Below are positions 53,329-63,828 of a DNA stretch of 64,000 bases, piece after piece (positions within the stretch are counted from its first letter, which is position 1; every line of letters begins with the position of its first letter). The notes below the pieces were generated by a model. The model worked only from the letters and a program-made list of their open reading frames with translations. It was not told where the DNA came from and did no database searches. A program made the translations under genes and the position numbers. This DNA comes from Oscillospiraceae bacterium (GTDB taxonomy: Bacteria > Bacillota > Clostridia > Oscillospirales > Oscillospiraceae): contig AP025583.1 of the NCBI GenBank assembly GCA_022846095.1, positions 124,001-188,000 on the forward strand, read 5' to 3'.

Positions 53329-56300
53329 CTATCCCGCGCCGCCCAGGATCCGGTACAGGGTGGCCCGCAGCACCTCCATGTCGATGGGCTTGGCCACGTG
53401 GGCGTCCATCCCGGCCTCCACGCTGGCCTGCACGTCCTCGGCGAAGGCGTTGGCGGTCATGGCGACGATGGGGATGCCCGCGGCGTCCGGCCGGGACAGG
53501 GCGCGGATGGCCCGGGTGGCCTGGTAGCCGTTCATCTCGGGCATCTGCACGTCCATCAGCACCGCGTCGTAGGTGCCCGGCGGGGCCGAGGCGAAGGCCT
53601 GCACGGCCTGGGCGCCGTCGTCCTTCACCACGCACTGCGCCCCCTCCATCCACAGCAGCTCGCAGAGGATCTCGGCGTTGATGGCGTTGTCCTCGGCCAC
53701 CAGGAAGCGGCGCCCGGTAAAGAGGGCCCCGGCGTTGGGGACGGGCGTGGGCGCGGGAGGCTCGCCGCCGGGCTGGGCGCGCTCGCACTCCAGCTCCACA
53801 CGGAAGAGGGAGCCGCGGCCCACCTCGCTCTCCACCGAGACACACCCACCCATCAGATCCACCAGGCCCTTGGTGATGCTCAGGCCCAGCCCCGTGCCCT
53901 CCACGCGCTGGGTGCTGCCGCTGCGGGTGAAGGGCTCGAAAATCCGGGCGAGGAACTCCGGGGGCATGCCCACCCCCGTGTCCCGCACGCAGAAGCGGTA
54001 GCGCACCCGGTCCTCCGGGGCGGGCAGCTCCTCGGCCAGCAGCGCCACGCGCCCCCCCTCCGGGGTGAACTTAATTGCGTTGCTCAGCAGGTTGATAAGG
54101 ATCTGGTTGATGCGCAGGCCGTCCCCGTAGAAATCGGGGTGGGCGACCCCCGCCCCGGTGATCTCAAGGGCCAGCCCGGCCGCCCCGGCCTGGGGCCCCA
54201 CCATGTCGGCCAGCTGGCCCAGCAGCTCGGGCAGGGAGAGGCGCACGCGGTTCAGGGCGATCTTGGAGCGCTCGATCTTGCTCATGTCCAGGATGTCGTT
54301 GATCAGGCTGAGCAGGTGCCTGGAGGACACCGAGATCTTCCCCAGGCAGTCGGCCACCCGCGCCCGGTCGTCCAGGTGGGCGCGGGCCAGGGCGGTCATG
54401 CCCATGATGGCGTTCATGGGGGTGCGGATGTCGTGGCTCATGGCGGAGAGGAAGTCGCTCTTGGCCCGGTTGGCCTGCTCGGCCAGGGCCAGGGTCTGCT
54501 CCAGCGCCTGCTTGGCCTGCCGCTCGGCCGAGAGCATGTCGGTCACGTCGGCCCGCACGAAGCAGACCGTGCGGTGGTCGGCGCTGCCCCACAGCACGTT
54601 GATCTGCTTGTAGCGCAGGGTGTCACCCTCCCGCTGGGCCAGGACGAAGTCGTAGCCGGAGCGCTTTGCCTCCAGCCGGGCCAGCATGTTGTCCAGCCGG
54701 AAGCGCTCCACAATCTCCTCCGCGCCCCCCTCGGCCCCGCAGGCGGCGGCGAAGCGGAGCACCGAGGCGCTGTAGTCCCCGATTTGGCGTGGCGGCAGGT
54801 TCTCCAGCACGGTCTGGCGGGTGTAGAGGGAGAGCGCGCCGCTGTGGAGGTTGATGAAGCCCATCAGCTCGAAGGTGTAGGCGATGACGTTCATAAGCCC
54901 CTGCTGCTCCCGCACGGAGTCGGTGATGTCGGAGCGCACCAGGCACACCCGGCCCAGGCGCAGATCCACGGCGGAGACGGTGGTGTTCTTGGCGCGGATG
55001 TCCCCGCGCCCGTCCGTCAGGGAGTAGGAGAAGGTGTAGGGCCCCTCCCGCGCCAGGCGGCGGCGGATCCCGGCGGGATCCAGGGCGGCGGCGTAGGCCT
55101 CCCGGTCCCGGGGCACCACCGCGGCGCGCAGCATCTCCGCCGTGCGGCCGGAGTGGCTGCCGTGGGGCGGAATGTCCCCCGCGTGGCCGCTGCTGGTCAG
55201 CACCGTGAAGGTGTCCCGCTCCAGGTCCAGGTCCACCACGAAGTCGTAGCTGGTCACCGAGAGCTGGTGCAGGATCCGGTCGGAGATGGTCTGCTCGGTG
55301 ATGTCCGTCACCGTCAGGATCCCGGTCACGTCCCCGGTGTCGGGGGCGGAGACCAGGTTCACCTTGAACTGGACGTAGCGGCCCCGGGCCTCCCGGGGGA
55401 GCCGGACGAAGCAGCGCAGGATCTGCTCCGTGTCCCCCCGGCGGAAGGCGGCCAGGGCGGGGGCGTTGAGATAGGTGTCCAGGAAGGCGCGGCGCTCCCC
55501 CTCCTCCGCCACCAGGCCGGAAAGGCCGGTGAAGAAGGCCTCCCGCACCGAACCGAAGGTGCTCAAAAGATCGGAGCCGGTGTGGTCGATGATCTCCAAA
55601 ATGCGGTTGCGGGTGATGTTGCAGTGCCCCACCACCAGAATATCGGGGTCGGGGGCGCTGTAGTGCTTCATAATCAGCTCGTTGTACTGCCGCCGCAGCG
55701 CCTCCCGCTCCTCCCGCTCCCGGGTCACGTCGTGGTACATGATGTAGATGTGGCACGCGCCGTCCGCGTCCTGGAGGCGGGAGAGGGCGCTGCGCATCCA
55801 GACGTAGCCCCCGCCGCCCCTGCGCAGGCGGAAGGTCAGCTCACAGTGGCTCTCGCCGCTGGCGGCGAAGGCGGCGACCTTGACGCGGGTGGCCTCCCGG
55901 TCGTCGGGGTGCACCCCGGCCAGGGCGTCCTGCCGGTAGAGCTGCCATGCCTCCTCCGGCGTCATGCCGGTGGCGGCGGCGAAGCCGTCGGACAAAAACT
56001 CGGTGGTCATGGCCCCGTCCCGAGCGTAGCGCACCACGCCCACGCCGCCGGGCAGGTTCCTCACCAGGGTCTGGAAGTACTGCTCCAGGCGCTCCTTCTC
56101 CCGGCGGGTGTTGACCTCCTGCGTCACGTCCCGGACAAACTTGACGTAGGCGGGGATGCCGTTCCAGTCGGTCTCCAAAAAGCGGGTGGTGAAGTGCCGC
56201 CCCGCCCCGTCCGCCGACATGTCGTGCTCCTCCCCGTCGGCCCGGTGGGTGCCCAGGGTGCAGAAGGGGCAGGGCGCGGCCTGCCCGTGGAGGGCCTCGT

Positions 56301-57549
56301 AGCACTTGCGGCCCACGCAGTCGGGGCCCGGCAGCGGGGCCTTGGACTCGTTGGCGTAGAGCAGGTCGTAGCTGTCCTTGGCGATGACGTAGATGCTGTC
56401 CGCCGTGGCGTTTGCAAGGCTCTGGAAGAGCCGGGTCTGCTCGGACATGCCGGTAAAGACGGCGTAAAAGCTGGTGTTCCCGGCGGGCGGCCCCATGCGG
56501 CGGCCGTTGAGGTGGATCCACACCAGCCTGCCGTCCTTGTGGCGCATACGGTAGGACACGTCCAGCACCTGGCCGCCGGCCAGCGCCACCCGGGCGGCCG
56601 CCAGCACCCGGTCCCGGTCCGGCGGGTAGATCACGTCCAGCGCGTCGTTTGCCACCATGCGCTCGTACTCTTCCCGGGTGTGGCCCGAAAGGGCCATGAC
56701 CCCGTCGGAGTAGAAGGTGGGCAGGAAGCGCTCCCCCTCCACCCGGTAGCTGGCGATGCCGCCTGGGATGGAGTTGACCAGGTGGTCCATCTCCAGCTGG
56801 GCCTGCTTGAGGTCGGAGATGTTGTGGAACACGCAGTGCAGCAGGGGCAGGCCGTCCTGCTCCCCCATCCACTTGACCTGCACCCGCACCCAGACGATGT
56901 GCCCGTCCCGGTGCTGCTTGCGGAACTCGAACTGGTCCACCGAGCGGGTGCGGACGACCTCCCTGACCCGGGCGGCCACCATGGCGGTGTCCTCCCAATA
57001 GGTCATCTCCATGGCGTCGCGCCGGATGAGCTCCCGGTACTCCTCCACCGTGTAGCCGCTCAGCGCGGGCACCCCGTCGGAGAAGTACACCGTTTCGAAG
57101 ATGTCCGACACCCGGTAGATGGCCACGCCGCCGGGGATGGCGTTGATGATGTCCTCGGTCTTCTCCTTGGAGGAGGCCAGCTCCCGCTCCAGGCGCAGCT
57201 GGTCCGTCACGTCCGTGATGTACTCGATGTGCGCGTCCCGCCCGCCCCAGTCGAGGAGCTTTCCGCTCAGCCGGTAGATCCGCCCGGTGGCCGGGTGGCG
57301 GAACTCCCGCACGAGCAGCTTGTCCCGGCTGAGCTCCCCCCGGCGGCAGAAGGGGCAGGGCGCCTCCATGCCCGCCGCCCGGTAGCAGGTCAGGCCCCGG
57401 ATGTCCGGCGCCTTTAAAAAGAGCGCACTTGCCAGCCGGTTTGCGTAGAGCAATTTCAGGCTGTCAAGTGCGCAGACATAGATTGCCACCGGCGCGTTGT
57501 CCAGCGCCGCCGACAGTTGATCGGTGGTGGGGAGGGGAACCTGCGTCAT
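53329..57549 (-). CDS. Multi-PAS hybrid sensor histidine kinase
   Basis: A 1406-residue soluble kinase with no membrane segment. About five to seven PAS-type domains fill residues 1-1020, several starting with the shared NAIPGG/NSIPGG/RNLPGG motif and one containing CPFCTLG, as seen in cysteine-bearing PAS domains. Then a HisKA domain ([20 protein letters not shown]), an HATPase domain with N-box [10 protein letters not shown]1 [10 protein letters not shown] and G2 GTGLGLSI, and a C-terminal receiver (phospho-Asp in [13 protein letters not shown]). Lies downstream of the Hpt gene, which it overlaps by four bases. Signal unknown. Confidence 0.92.
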   Translation of the reverse strand: MTQVPLPTTDQLSAALDNAPVAIYVCALDSLKLLYANRLASALFLKAPDIRGLTCYRAAGMEAPCPFCRRGELSRDKLLVREFRHPATGRIYRLSGKLLDWGGRDAHIEYITDVTDQLRLERELASSKEKTEDIINAIPGGVAIYRVSDIFETVYFSDGVPALSGYTVEEYRELIRRDAMEMTYWEDTAMVAARVREVVRTRSVDQFEFRKQHRDGHIVWVRVQVKWMGEQDGLPLLHCVFHNISDLKQAQLEMDHLVNSIPGGIASYRVEGERFLPTFYSDGVMALSGHTREEYERMVANDALDVIYPPDRDRVLAAARVALAGGQVLDVSYRMRHKDGRLVWIHLNGRRMGPPAGNTSFYAVFTGMSEQTRLFQSLANATADSIYVIAKDSYDLLYANESKAPLPGPDCVGRKCYEALHGQAAPCPFCTLGTHRADGEEHDMSADGAGRHFTTRFLETDWNGIPAYVKFVRDVTQEVNTRREKERLEQYFQTLVRNLPGGVGVVRYARDGAMTTEFLSDGFAAATGMTPEEAWQLYRQDALAGVHPDDREATRVKVAAFAASGESHCELTFRLRRGGGGYVWMRSALSRLQDADGACHIYIMYHDVTREREEREALRRQYNELIMKHYSAPDPDILVVGHCNITRNRILEIIDHTGSDLLSTFGSVREAFFTGLSGLVAEEGERRAFLDTYLNAPALAAFRRGDTEQILRCFVRLPREARGRYVQFKVNLVSAPDTGDVTGILTVTDITEQTISDRILHQLSVTSYDFVVDLDLERDTFTVLTSSGHAGDIPPHGSHSGRTAEMLRAAVVPRDREAYAAALDPAGIRRRLAREGPYTFSYSLTDGRGDIRAKNTTVSAVDLRLGRVCLVRSDITDSVREQQGLMNVIAYTFELMGFINLHSGALSLYTRQTVLENLPPRQIGDYSASVLRFAAACGAEGGAEEIVERFRLDNMLARLEAKRSGYDFVLAQREGDTLRYKQINVLWGSADHRTVCFVRADVTDMLSAERQAKQALEQTLALAEQANRAKSDFLSAMSHDIRTPMNAIMGMTALARAHLDDRARVADCLGKISVSSRHLLSLINDILDMSKIERSKIALNRVRLSLPELLGQLADMVGPQAGAAGLALEITGAGVAHPDFYGDGLRINQILINLLSNAIKFTPEGGRVALLAEELPAPEDRVRYRFCVRDTGVGMPPEFLARIFEPFTRSGSTQRVEGTGLGLSITKGLVDLMGGCVSVESEVGRGSLFRVELECERAQPGGEPPAPTPVPNAGALFTGRRFLVAEDNAINAEILCELLWMEGAQCVVKDDGAQAVQAFASAPPGTYDAVLMDVQMPEMNGYQATRAIRALSRPDAAGIPIVAMTANAFAEDVQASVEAGMDAHVAKPIDMEVLRATLYRILGGAG

Positions 57550-57914
57550 GCCCGTTCCCCTCCCGCCAAGTCGTTTTTCAGGGCTTCCGCCCGGGCGTAC
57601 TGCGCCCGCACGGCCCGGTAGAGCGCCGCGTAATCCGCGCCCTCCTTGGCGCGCAGAGGCTCCACGATGGCGCAGACCGCCTGGTAGAGGGGGGTCAGGC
57701 CCATGTTGCCCACCACGCCCTTGAGGGTGTGGGCGGCCTCGAAGGCGGCCTGCATGTCGCCGCCCTCCAGCGCGTCCCCCAGCTTTTGCAGGTTCTGGTC
57801 CTGAAAAAGCATGCCCAGGAATTTCCGGTACATGGCCTCGTTGCCCATAAAGCGGGCCATGGTGCCCTCGTAATCGCCGCCGTAGGCCTCGAATTTGTCC
57901 TTAAACGACTGCAT
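57546..57914 (-). CDS. Histidine phosphotransfer (Hpt) protein
   Basis: 122 residues, single Hpt domain with the phosphorylatable His62 in AAHTLKGVVGNMGL. It should carry phosphate between receiver domains of the two hybrid kinases encoded on either side and a final receiver such as that of the EAL protein. Two bases from the upstream kinase gene and overlapping the downstream one. Confidence 0.92.
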   Translation of the reverse strand: MQSFKDKFEAYGGDYEGTMARFMGNEAMYRKFLGMLFQDQNLQKLGDALEGGDMQAAFEAAHTLKGVVGNMGLTPLYQAVCAIVEPLRAKEGADYAALYRAVRAQYARAEALKNDLAGGERA

Positions 57915-57916
57915 CG

Positions 57917-60900
57917 TCAGACCTCCTTCCCGAAAATAAAGTCGTACAGCGTCTGGTAGAGCCGGTCCGGCTCGATGGGCTTGGCCAGGTGGGCGTTCAT
58001 CCCGGCGGCCTTGCTCTTCTCGATGTCGTCGTCAAAGGCGTTGGCGGTCATGGCGATGATGGGCACGCTGCCCGCGTCGGCGTTGCTCAGGTGGCGGATG
58101 TTGGTGGCCGCCGTCAGGCCGTCCATCAGGGGCATGCGGATGTCCATGAGGATGGCGTCGTAGTACCCGGGCTCCGACTTGCTGAAGCGCTCCAGGGCCC
58201 GCAGGCCGTTTTCCGCCGTGTCCACGGCGAAGCCCCTGGCCTCCAGCAGCATCACCGCCACCTCGGTGTTGATGGCGTTGTCCTCCGCCAGCAGCACCCG
58301 CTTGCCCGAAAAGTCGTACTCCACGGCGGCCGCCGGCTGCGCCTGCTCCTCCTTCTCCCCCAGCGCCCGCGAGAAGGCGGAGATCAGGGAGGATTTGAAC
58401 ATGGGCTTGCTCATGAGCAGGTTGACCCCCGCCAGCTTGGCCTCGTGCTCGATGGAGATCCAGTCGTAGGCGGTCATGATGATGATGGTGACCTCGGGGC
58501 CCACGATCTGCCGGATGCGGCGGGCGGTCTCCAGGCCGTCCATCTCGGGCATCTTCCAGTCGATGAGGATCATGTCGTAGTACCGGCCCTGGTCCCAGCA
58601 GGAGCGCACCCGGTCCACGGCCTTGCGCCCGCTGTCCACCCACTCGGCCCGCACGCCCATCTCCAGCAGCGTGACCACCGCGCTCTCGCACACGGCCACG
58701 TCGTCGTCCACCACCAGGGTCTTGAGGTGGGAGAAATTGTAGGCCGCCTTTTTCTGGTTGTGGCGCAGGCGCTCCTCCTCGGTGATGCCCAGCTTCACGT
58801 CCACGGTGAACTCGGAGCCGATGCCCTTGATGGAGCGCACGGTGATCTTGCCGTCCATCATGTCCACGATGCTCTTGGAGATGGCCAGGCCCAGCCCCGT
58901 GCCGCCGTAGAGGGCGGTGGTGCCGGTGGACTCCTGGGAGAAGGGCTCGAAGAGGTGCTGCATGAAGTCCTCCCCCATGCCCACGCCGGTGTCGTTGACG
59001 ACGAAGCGCAGCACGGCGCAGTGCTTGGTCCTGTGCAGGGGCGCGGCGGAGAAGGTGACCTTCCCGCCCTCCCCGGTGAACTTGATGGCGTTTGACAGGA
59101 TGTTGATCAGCACCTGCTGGAGCTTCATGGCGTCGCCCATATAGTAGTCGTCCAGCACGGGGTCCACGATGCAGTCGTAGTCCACCCCCTTGGCGGCGGC
59201 CTGGGAGAAGCAGATGGAGTTGATGCCGTTGAGGAACTCCTCGGTGGGGATTTTTTCGTTTTTCAGCAGCATCTTGCCGCTCTCGATCCGGCTCATATCT
59301 AGGATGTCGTTGATGAGGGAGAGCAGGAAGCGGGAGGAGATGCCGATTTTGGAGATGCAGTCCATGACCTGCTCGTCGTCCCCGATGGAGCGGGCGGCGA
59401 TGGTGGACATGCCGATGATGGCGTTCATGGGCGTGCGGATCTCGTGGGACATGCGGGAGAGGAAGTCGGACTTGGCCGCGTTGGCCTGCTCCGCCGCCAC
59501 CAGGGCCGCGGAGATCTCCTGCTTCTGCCGCTGCTCCTGGCGCACCACGTCGGTCACGTCGGTGCGGGCCATGCACACCCGGCCCAGCTCCCGGCTGATG
59601 TAGAAGACCTGGAAGCGCTTGACCCGGGACACGCCGTTTTCGTCCCGCATCTCCACGGAGAAGGAGTAGGAATCCTCCCTGCCCAGCCGCTCCTCCATGT
59701 ACGCGTAGTCCAGCTTGCCCAGGTACTCCCGCCGCGCCCCCTCGTCCATATATTGCTCCGCCAGGGCGCGGATGCTGGCCTGATAGGGGCCCTTGCTGGG
59801 AATGATGTTCTTCTGGGCGCTTTTATAAGCGACCGGGCGGTGGGTGTCCCGGCGCACGTCGATGTCGGTGATGATGTCGTAGTCCAGCGCCGCCACCTTG
59901 TGCAGCAACTCCTCCTGGAGCTTCTGCTCGGTGACGTCGAAGGTGTAGAAGAAGAGCACCACGTCGCCGGTTCCCGGGTTGCGGTAGGAGCGGAAGCTGG
60001 TGCTGGCCCAAAAGACCCCGCCGTCCTGCCGCCGGCGCAGGAAGGTGAAGTGGTAGTCGGACTTGCCCGCGGCGTAGTCGGAGAGCAGCTTCTCCCGGAC
60101 CAGGGCCGTGCGCAGCGCCTCACCCGCGGCGGGATCCACGGCGGAGGCGGCCAGGCGGTCCATGGCCTCGCCGAAGGTGTCCCCCGGCCAGGAAATGGCC
60201 GCGGGGGAGGCGGACTGGTAGCTCTCCATCCGGTTTTGGGTGAGGTTGGCCCGGCCCTGGATGCTCTCCCCGGCGGAGGCCAGCTCCGCGAAGTAGGACA
60301 GCTCCTTTTCGTACAGCTCCTGGATGCGCCCCTGCAGGCGCTTTTCGTCCGTAATGTCCACAAAGACGCAGTAGAAGAACTCCTCCCCGCTCTCCTCGCG
60401 GATGAGCTGGGCCTTGATGGAGATCCACTTCTCCGTCCCGTCCTTGCAGATCAGGCGGTTCTGGTTCTGGATGGTGCTGCCGCCGGCCAGCTGGGCGCGC
60501 AGCACGTCCGCCATCACGGACAGATCCTCCGGGTGGATGACCGCCGACATGCGGCTGCCCAGGGCGGCGAACTCCTCCCGGGTGTAGCCGATGAAGTCGA
60601 ACAGGCCGTCGTTGGCGTCGATGACGGAGAAATCCGCGTCGAACCGGCAGCGGAACACCGCGCCGGGGATGTTGTTGTAGAGGTGCAGCACCTCGTCCTG
60701 GGCCTTGCGCTGGGCGGTGATGTCGATGCACACCGAGGTAATTGCGCGCTTGCCGTTTTCCGCCAGGGTGCGCCGCCCCACGTCGTGGACCCAGATGTAG
60801 GTGCCGTCCTTTTTCCGCATGCGGTACTCCACCACGAACTCCTCCGCCGCGGCGAGCTGGCGGAACACGGCCTCGTCCACCAGGGCCCGGTCGTCGGGGT

Positions 60901-61504
60901 GCATACAGTTGGAGATAAGCCCGCCGATGCTCCCCACGAACTCGGCCTCGTCCCGGTAGCCCAGGTAGTCCAGCATCCGCCGGTTGACGAAGTAGAAGGG
61001 GAAGCCGGGCTCCAGATAGCCCCCCATCATGCCCCCGGCGATGGAGCTGCTGAGCAGCTCCTCCCGCTGCTTCATGACCCGCTCCACCACCACGGTCTGG
61101 GGGTAGTGCTCCCCCGGCCCCTGGCTGCGGCCGGGCTCGGCGAAGTGCAGGTTGCAGACGCCCCACCGGCCGCCCTCCCGGCGCAGGACGAAAAAGCCCC
61201 GCAGCCGCCAGGTATATACGCTGTTGCGCAGCGTGAATTCGGCGGAGGCCATGTATATGGTATCGGAGAGCTCGCGCTCCAGGATGACCGGCAGCTCAAT
61301 GGAGAAGGGCTCCGCGATCTCGCGGATGTCCTCCTCCAGATAGGCCGTCATCTCGGCCCTGCCCCGGGCGTACTCGTTTTCACCGGTGCCCACGAACTGG
61401 ATGTCGTCGGTCAGGAATTGGGCGGTGCGCCGCGCGTCCCGCTGCTCGAACCAGGCCCTGCAAAAGGCCCTTACCGTCTGCTTTGCTTCCTCTTGCAGCG
61501 TCAT
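57917..61504 (-). CDS. Hybrid histidine kinase with SnoaL-like input and two receivers
   Basis: 1195 residues. The N-terminal 125 residues look like a SnoaL/NTF2-fold domain (VRAFCRAWFEQRDARRTAQF; VYTWRLRGFFVLRREGGRWG), unusual as a kinase input. Three or four PAS domains follow, then HisKA ([20 protein letters not shown]), HATPase (NILSNAIKF, DTGVGMGEDF, GGTGLGLAI), receiver 1 (ILIDWKMPEMDGL) and receiver 2 (ILMDIRMPLMDGL). No membrane segments. Start ATG 61504 overlaps the EAL gene stop by four bases; the longer frame is spurious. Confidence 0.9.
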   Translation of the reverse strand: MTLQEEAKQTVRAFCRAWFEQRDARRTAQFLTDDIQFVGTGENEYARGRAEMTAYLEEDIREIAEPFSIELPVILERELSDTIYMASAEFTLRNSVYTWRLRGFFVLRREGGRWGVCNLHFAEPGRSQGPGEHYPQTVVVERVMKQREELLSSSIAGGMMGGYLEPGFPFYFVNRRMLDYLGYRDEAEFVGSIGGLISNCMHPDDRALVDEAVFRQLAAAEEFVVEYRMRKKDGTYIWVHDVGRRTLAENGKRAITSVCIDITAQRKAQDEVLHLYNNIPGAVFRCRFDADFSVIDANDGLFDFIGYTREEFAALGSRMSAVIHPEDLSVMADVLRAQLAGGSTIQNQNRLICKDGTEKWISIKAQLIREESGEEFFYCVFVDITDEKRLQGRIQELYEKELSYFAELASAGESIQGRANLTQNRMESYQSASPAAISWPGDTFGEAMDRLAASAVDPAAGEALRTALVREKLLSDYAAGKSDYHFTFLRRRQDGGVFWASTSFRSYRNPGTGDVVLFFYTFDVTEQKLQEELLHKVAALDYDIITDIDVRRDTHRPVAYKSAQKNIIPSKGPYQASIRALAEQYMDEGARREYLGKLDYAYMEERLGREDSYSFSVEMRDENGVSRVKRFQVFYISRELGRVCMARTDVTDVVRQEQRQKQEISAALVAAEQANAAKSDFLSRMSHEIRTPMNAIIGMSTIAARSIGDDEQVMDCISKIGISSRFLLSLINDILDMSRIESGKMLLKNEKIPTEEFLNGINSICFSQAAAKGVDYDCIVDPVLDDYYMGDAMKLQQVLINILSNAIKFTGEGGKVTFSAAPLHRTKHCAVLRFVVNDTGVGMGEDFMQHLFEPFSQESTGTTALYGGTGLGLAISKSIVDMMDGKITVRSIKGIGSEFTVDVKLGITEEERLRHNQKKAAYNFSHLKTLVVDDDVAVCESAVVTLLEMGVRAEWVDSGRKAVDRVRSCWDQGRYYDMILIDWKMPEMDGLETARRIRQIVGPEVTIIIMTAYDWISIEHEAKLAGVNLLMSKPMFKSSLISAFSRALGEKEEQAQPAAAVEYDFSGKRVLLAEDNAINTEVAVMLLEARGFAVDTAENGLRALERFSKSEPGYYDAILMDIRMPLMDGLTAATNIRHLSNADAGSVPIIAMTANAFDDDIEKSKAAGMNAHLAKPIEPDRLYQTLYDFIFGKEV

Positions 61505-63615
61505 ACCGTTTCCTCTCCCTGCGCCCGTCCGCGCCCCGCGTCCTGCCCGTCCGTCACCCGTTTGAGCCGTTTCAGCAGGCTCTGGGTAAAGTGGGGCTTG
61601 CCGATAAAGTCGTCCGCGCCCATATCCAGCGCCTCCCGCTCCAGCTCCGGGTCGGGCTGGGCCGTGGCCACCACGGCCAGATCCCACAGCTCCCTGTCCC
61701 GCTGGACGGCCTGGAGCACCTTGAGGCCGCCGCCCTCCGGCAGGCTCAGGCTCAGCACCACGGCGGACAGGTCCCTGTGGGCCCCGATATAGGCCAGCGT
61801 GTCCGCGCAGCTGGCCGTGCAGGCCACCCGGTAGCGGCCCTGGAAGGCCTGCTCCACCATGTCGCGGTACACCGGGTCCTCGTCGGCCACCAGCAGCAGG
61901 GGCAGATCCCGGCCCTCCCGGGCCGGGGCGCCCTCCGCCGCGGACGCGGCGGAGGAATCCATACTCCGCAGCAGGCCCTCGAACTCCGCGCAGGGCATGG
62001 GCTTGGCGAAATAATAGCCCTGTACGAAGTCGCAGCCGATCTCCATGAGCCGGCGCAGCTGCTCCTTGGTCTCCACCCCCTCGGCCACCACGCTCAGGTG
62101 CATCCAGCGGGCCAGGCCGATGATGAACTGTAAAATACCCTGGCTGTTGGGCTTGGCGGTCTCACTCTGGATGAACTTCATGTCCAGCTTCAGGATGTCG
62201 ATGGGCATCTCGTTGAGCATGTTCAGGGAGGAGTAGCCGCTGCCGAAGTCGTCCATCTCGATAATGAAGCCCAGCTCCCGCAGGCGGCCCACGGTGTCGA
62301 TAATCTGCCCGGGGTTCTCGGTGTAAGCGCTCTCGGTGATCTCCAGGTGCAGCCGGGAGGGGGGCAGGCCGTACTTCTCTACAATCTGCATCAGGATGTG
62401 GGTGATGTCCGCGTTGTAGATGTCGGCTCGGGAGACGTTGACCGACACCGAGATGGGGGGCAGCCCCTCGTCGTCCCACGCGCGCAGGATGGCGCAGGTC
62501 TTGGCCCAGACGTACTGGTCCAGCTTGGTGATGAAGCCGTTTTTCTCGAACAGGGGGATGAAGTCCCCCGGGGACTGGAAGCCCAGCTGGGGGTGGATCC
62601 AGCGCACCAGGGCCTCCGCGCCGATCAGGCGCTCGTCCGAAATGCGGTATTTGGGCTGTAAGTAGACCTGGAACTGGTCCTGGGCCAGGGCGGCCTCCAT
62701 ACTGTTGGTGATGGCCTGGTCCTTTAACAGCTGGTTGCGCAGGGTGTCGTCGTAGTAGGCAAAATACTTCCCGTACTGGCCCTTGATGCTGCGGGCGGCC
62801 AGCAGGGCCCGGTCGCACATCTGCTCCACCGTGATGGAGCGGTCCTCCACCGCGTAGATGCCCCACTTCATCACGACGCTGCGCGCCTCCAGCAGCGTGT
62901 TAATCTTCTCCCCGGCCTCCAGGAACATCCCATTGCCGTAGCTCCACTTGCGCTCGATGAGGCAGGCGAACTGGTCGGAGCTCAGCCGCCCGCAGATGCC
63001 CCTGCCGTCCAGCTTCTGGAGGTAGAGCGCCGCGATGCCCCGCAGCAGCTTGTCCCCCGCGGGCAGGCCGAACACGTCGTTGATGAGCTTGAAGCTCTCG
63101 ATGTCGGAGCAGATGATGTCGTATTTGCGCTCCGGGTTGCGCAGCAGCACGTCCCTGGCCTGCTGGTAGAAGAAGGCCTTGCTGTACAGCCCGGTGAGCT
63201 GGTCGTACTGCACCAGGTTGACCACGGCGGCGGTCTCCCGCAGGTTAATCAGGCTGGCCACCCGGTGCAGGATGATCTGGGGCTTGTAGGGCTTGGCCAC
63301 AAAGTCGGTGGCCCCGTGGGACAGGGCGGCCACCTCGTCCGACTCGCCGTCGTTCTGGGTGGTGACGATGACGGGGATGTAGGAGTAGGCGGGGTCGGCC
63401 TTCATAATGGACAGGAAGGTGTAGCCGTCCATCACGGGCATGACGATGTCCAGCAGGATCAGGGAGATGCCCTCCCCGTACTGCCCCAGGATTTCCAGCG
63501 CCTCCTGGCCGTTCTCCGCCTCCAGCACGTCGTAATCCGAGGCCAGGATCTGGCATAGCAGGCCGCGGTTCAGCGCGTTGTCTTCCACGACCAATATCTT
63601 TTTTCGTGAGAACAT
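61501..63615 (-). CDS. Receiver-degenerate GGDEF-EAL c-di-GMP phosphodiesterase
   Basis: 704 residues: N-terminal receiver with intact phospho-Asp56 (ILLDIVMPVMDGY), a GGDEF domain whose signature is replaced by RLSSDQF (so no cyclase activity expected), a complete EAL domain (GAEALVRWIHP, EITESAY, MDDFGSGYSS, VAEGVETKEQ) and a C-terminal receiver-like domain in which the phospho-Asp position reads VVLSLSLPEGG. Expected role: phosphorelay-controlled breakdown of c-di-GMP. Start ATG 63615 after AGAGGGATGG; first gene of the four-gene operon. Confidence 0.9.
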   Translation of the reverse strand: MFSRKKILVVEDNALNRGLLCQILASDYDVLEAENGQEALEILGQYGEGISLILLDIVMPVMDGYTFLSIMKADPAYSYIPVIVTTQNDGESDEVAALSHGATDFVAKPYKPQIILHRVASLINLRETAAVVNLVQYDQLTGLYSKAFFYQQARDVLLRNPERKYDIICSDIESFKLINDVFGLPAGDKLLRGIAALYLQKLDGRGICGRLSSDQFACLIERKWSYGNGMFLEAGEKINTLLEARSVVMKWGIYAVEDRSITVEQMCDRALLAARSIKGQYGKYFAYYDDTLRNQLLKDQAITNSMEAALAQDQFQVYLQPKYRISDERLIGAEALVRWIHPQLGFQSPGDFIPLFEKNGFITKLDQYVWAKTCAILRAWDDEGLPPISVSVNVSRADIYNADITHILMQIVEKYGLPPSRLHLEITESAYTENPGQIIDTVGRLRELGFIIEMDDFGSGYSSLNMLNEMPIDILKLDMKFIQSETAKPNSQGILQFIIGLARWMHLSVVAEGVETKEQLRRLMEIGCDFVQGYYFAKPMPCAEFEGLLRSMDSSAASAAEGAPAREGRDLPLLLVADEDPVYRDMVEQAFQGRYRVACTASCADTLAYIGAHRDLSAVVLSLSLPEGGGLKVLQAVQRDRELWDLAVVATAQPDPELEREALDMGADDFIGKPHFTQSLLKRLKRVTDGQDAGRGRAQGEETV

Positions 63616-63674
63616 GAAACCCATCCCTCTGTCTGGAACGCCCCGCCCCGGGATCGTTCGCATATATAGAAATA

Positions 63675-63703
63675 AGTTTATCATAAGGGGCCCGGAAAGA
63701 CAA
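63675..63703 (-). promoter_or_regulatory. Promoter of the phosphorelay operon
   Basis: On the minus strand TTGTCT (63698-63703), 17-base spacer, TAAACT (63675-63680), 60 bases before the EAL gene start. Confidence 0.7.
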
Positions 63704-63728
63704 TCTTTTTCAGGGGTTCCAGAGAGGA

Positions 63729-63761
63729 AGGGCGGGGTAAACCAGTGGTTTACCCCGCCCT
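63729..63761. promoter_or_regulatory. 33-base perfect palindrome between divergent genes
   Basis: AGGGCGGGGTAAACC, loop AGT, GGTTTACCCCGCCCT. It sits between the divergent promoters of the phosphorelay operon and the XRE gene and has no U-tract, so an operator is at least as likely as a hairpin. Confidence 0.6.
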
Positions 63762-63774
63762 CCGGCACGGTTGC

Positions 63775-63804
63775 TTGCTATTTGCAGGGGTGCCGGGGTA
63801 AAAT
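63775..63804 (+). promoter_or_regulatory. Promoter of the XRE regulator gene
   Basis: TTGCTA (63775-63780), 18-base spacer, TAAAAT (63799-63804), 25 bases before the ATG. Confidence 0.6.
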
Positions 63805-63828
63805 AGGGTTCGGAAAGGACGTGGAAGA

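Noticed and set aside
61501-63615. Active diguanylate cyclase
   Set aside because: The GGDEF signature is replaced by SSDQF, so only the EAL phosphodiesterase is supported.
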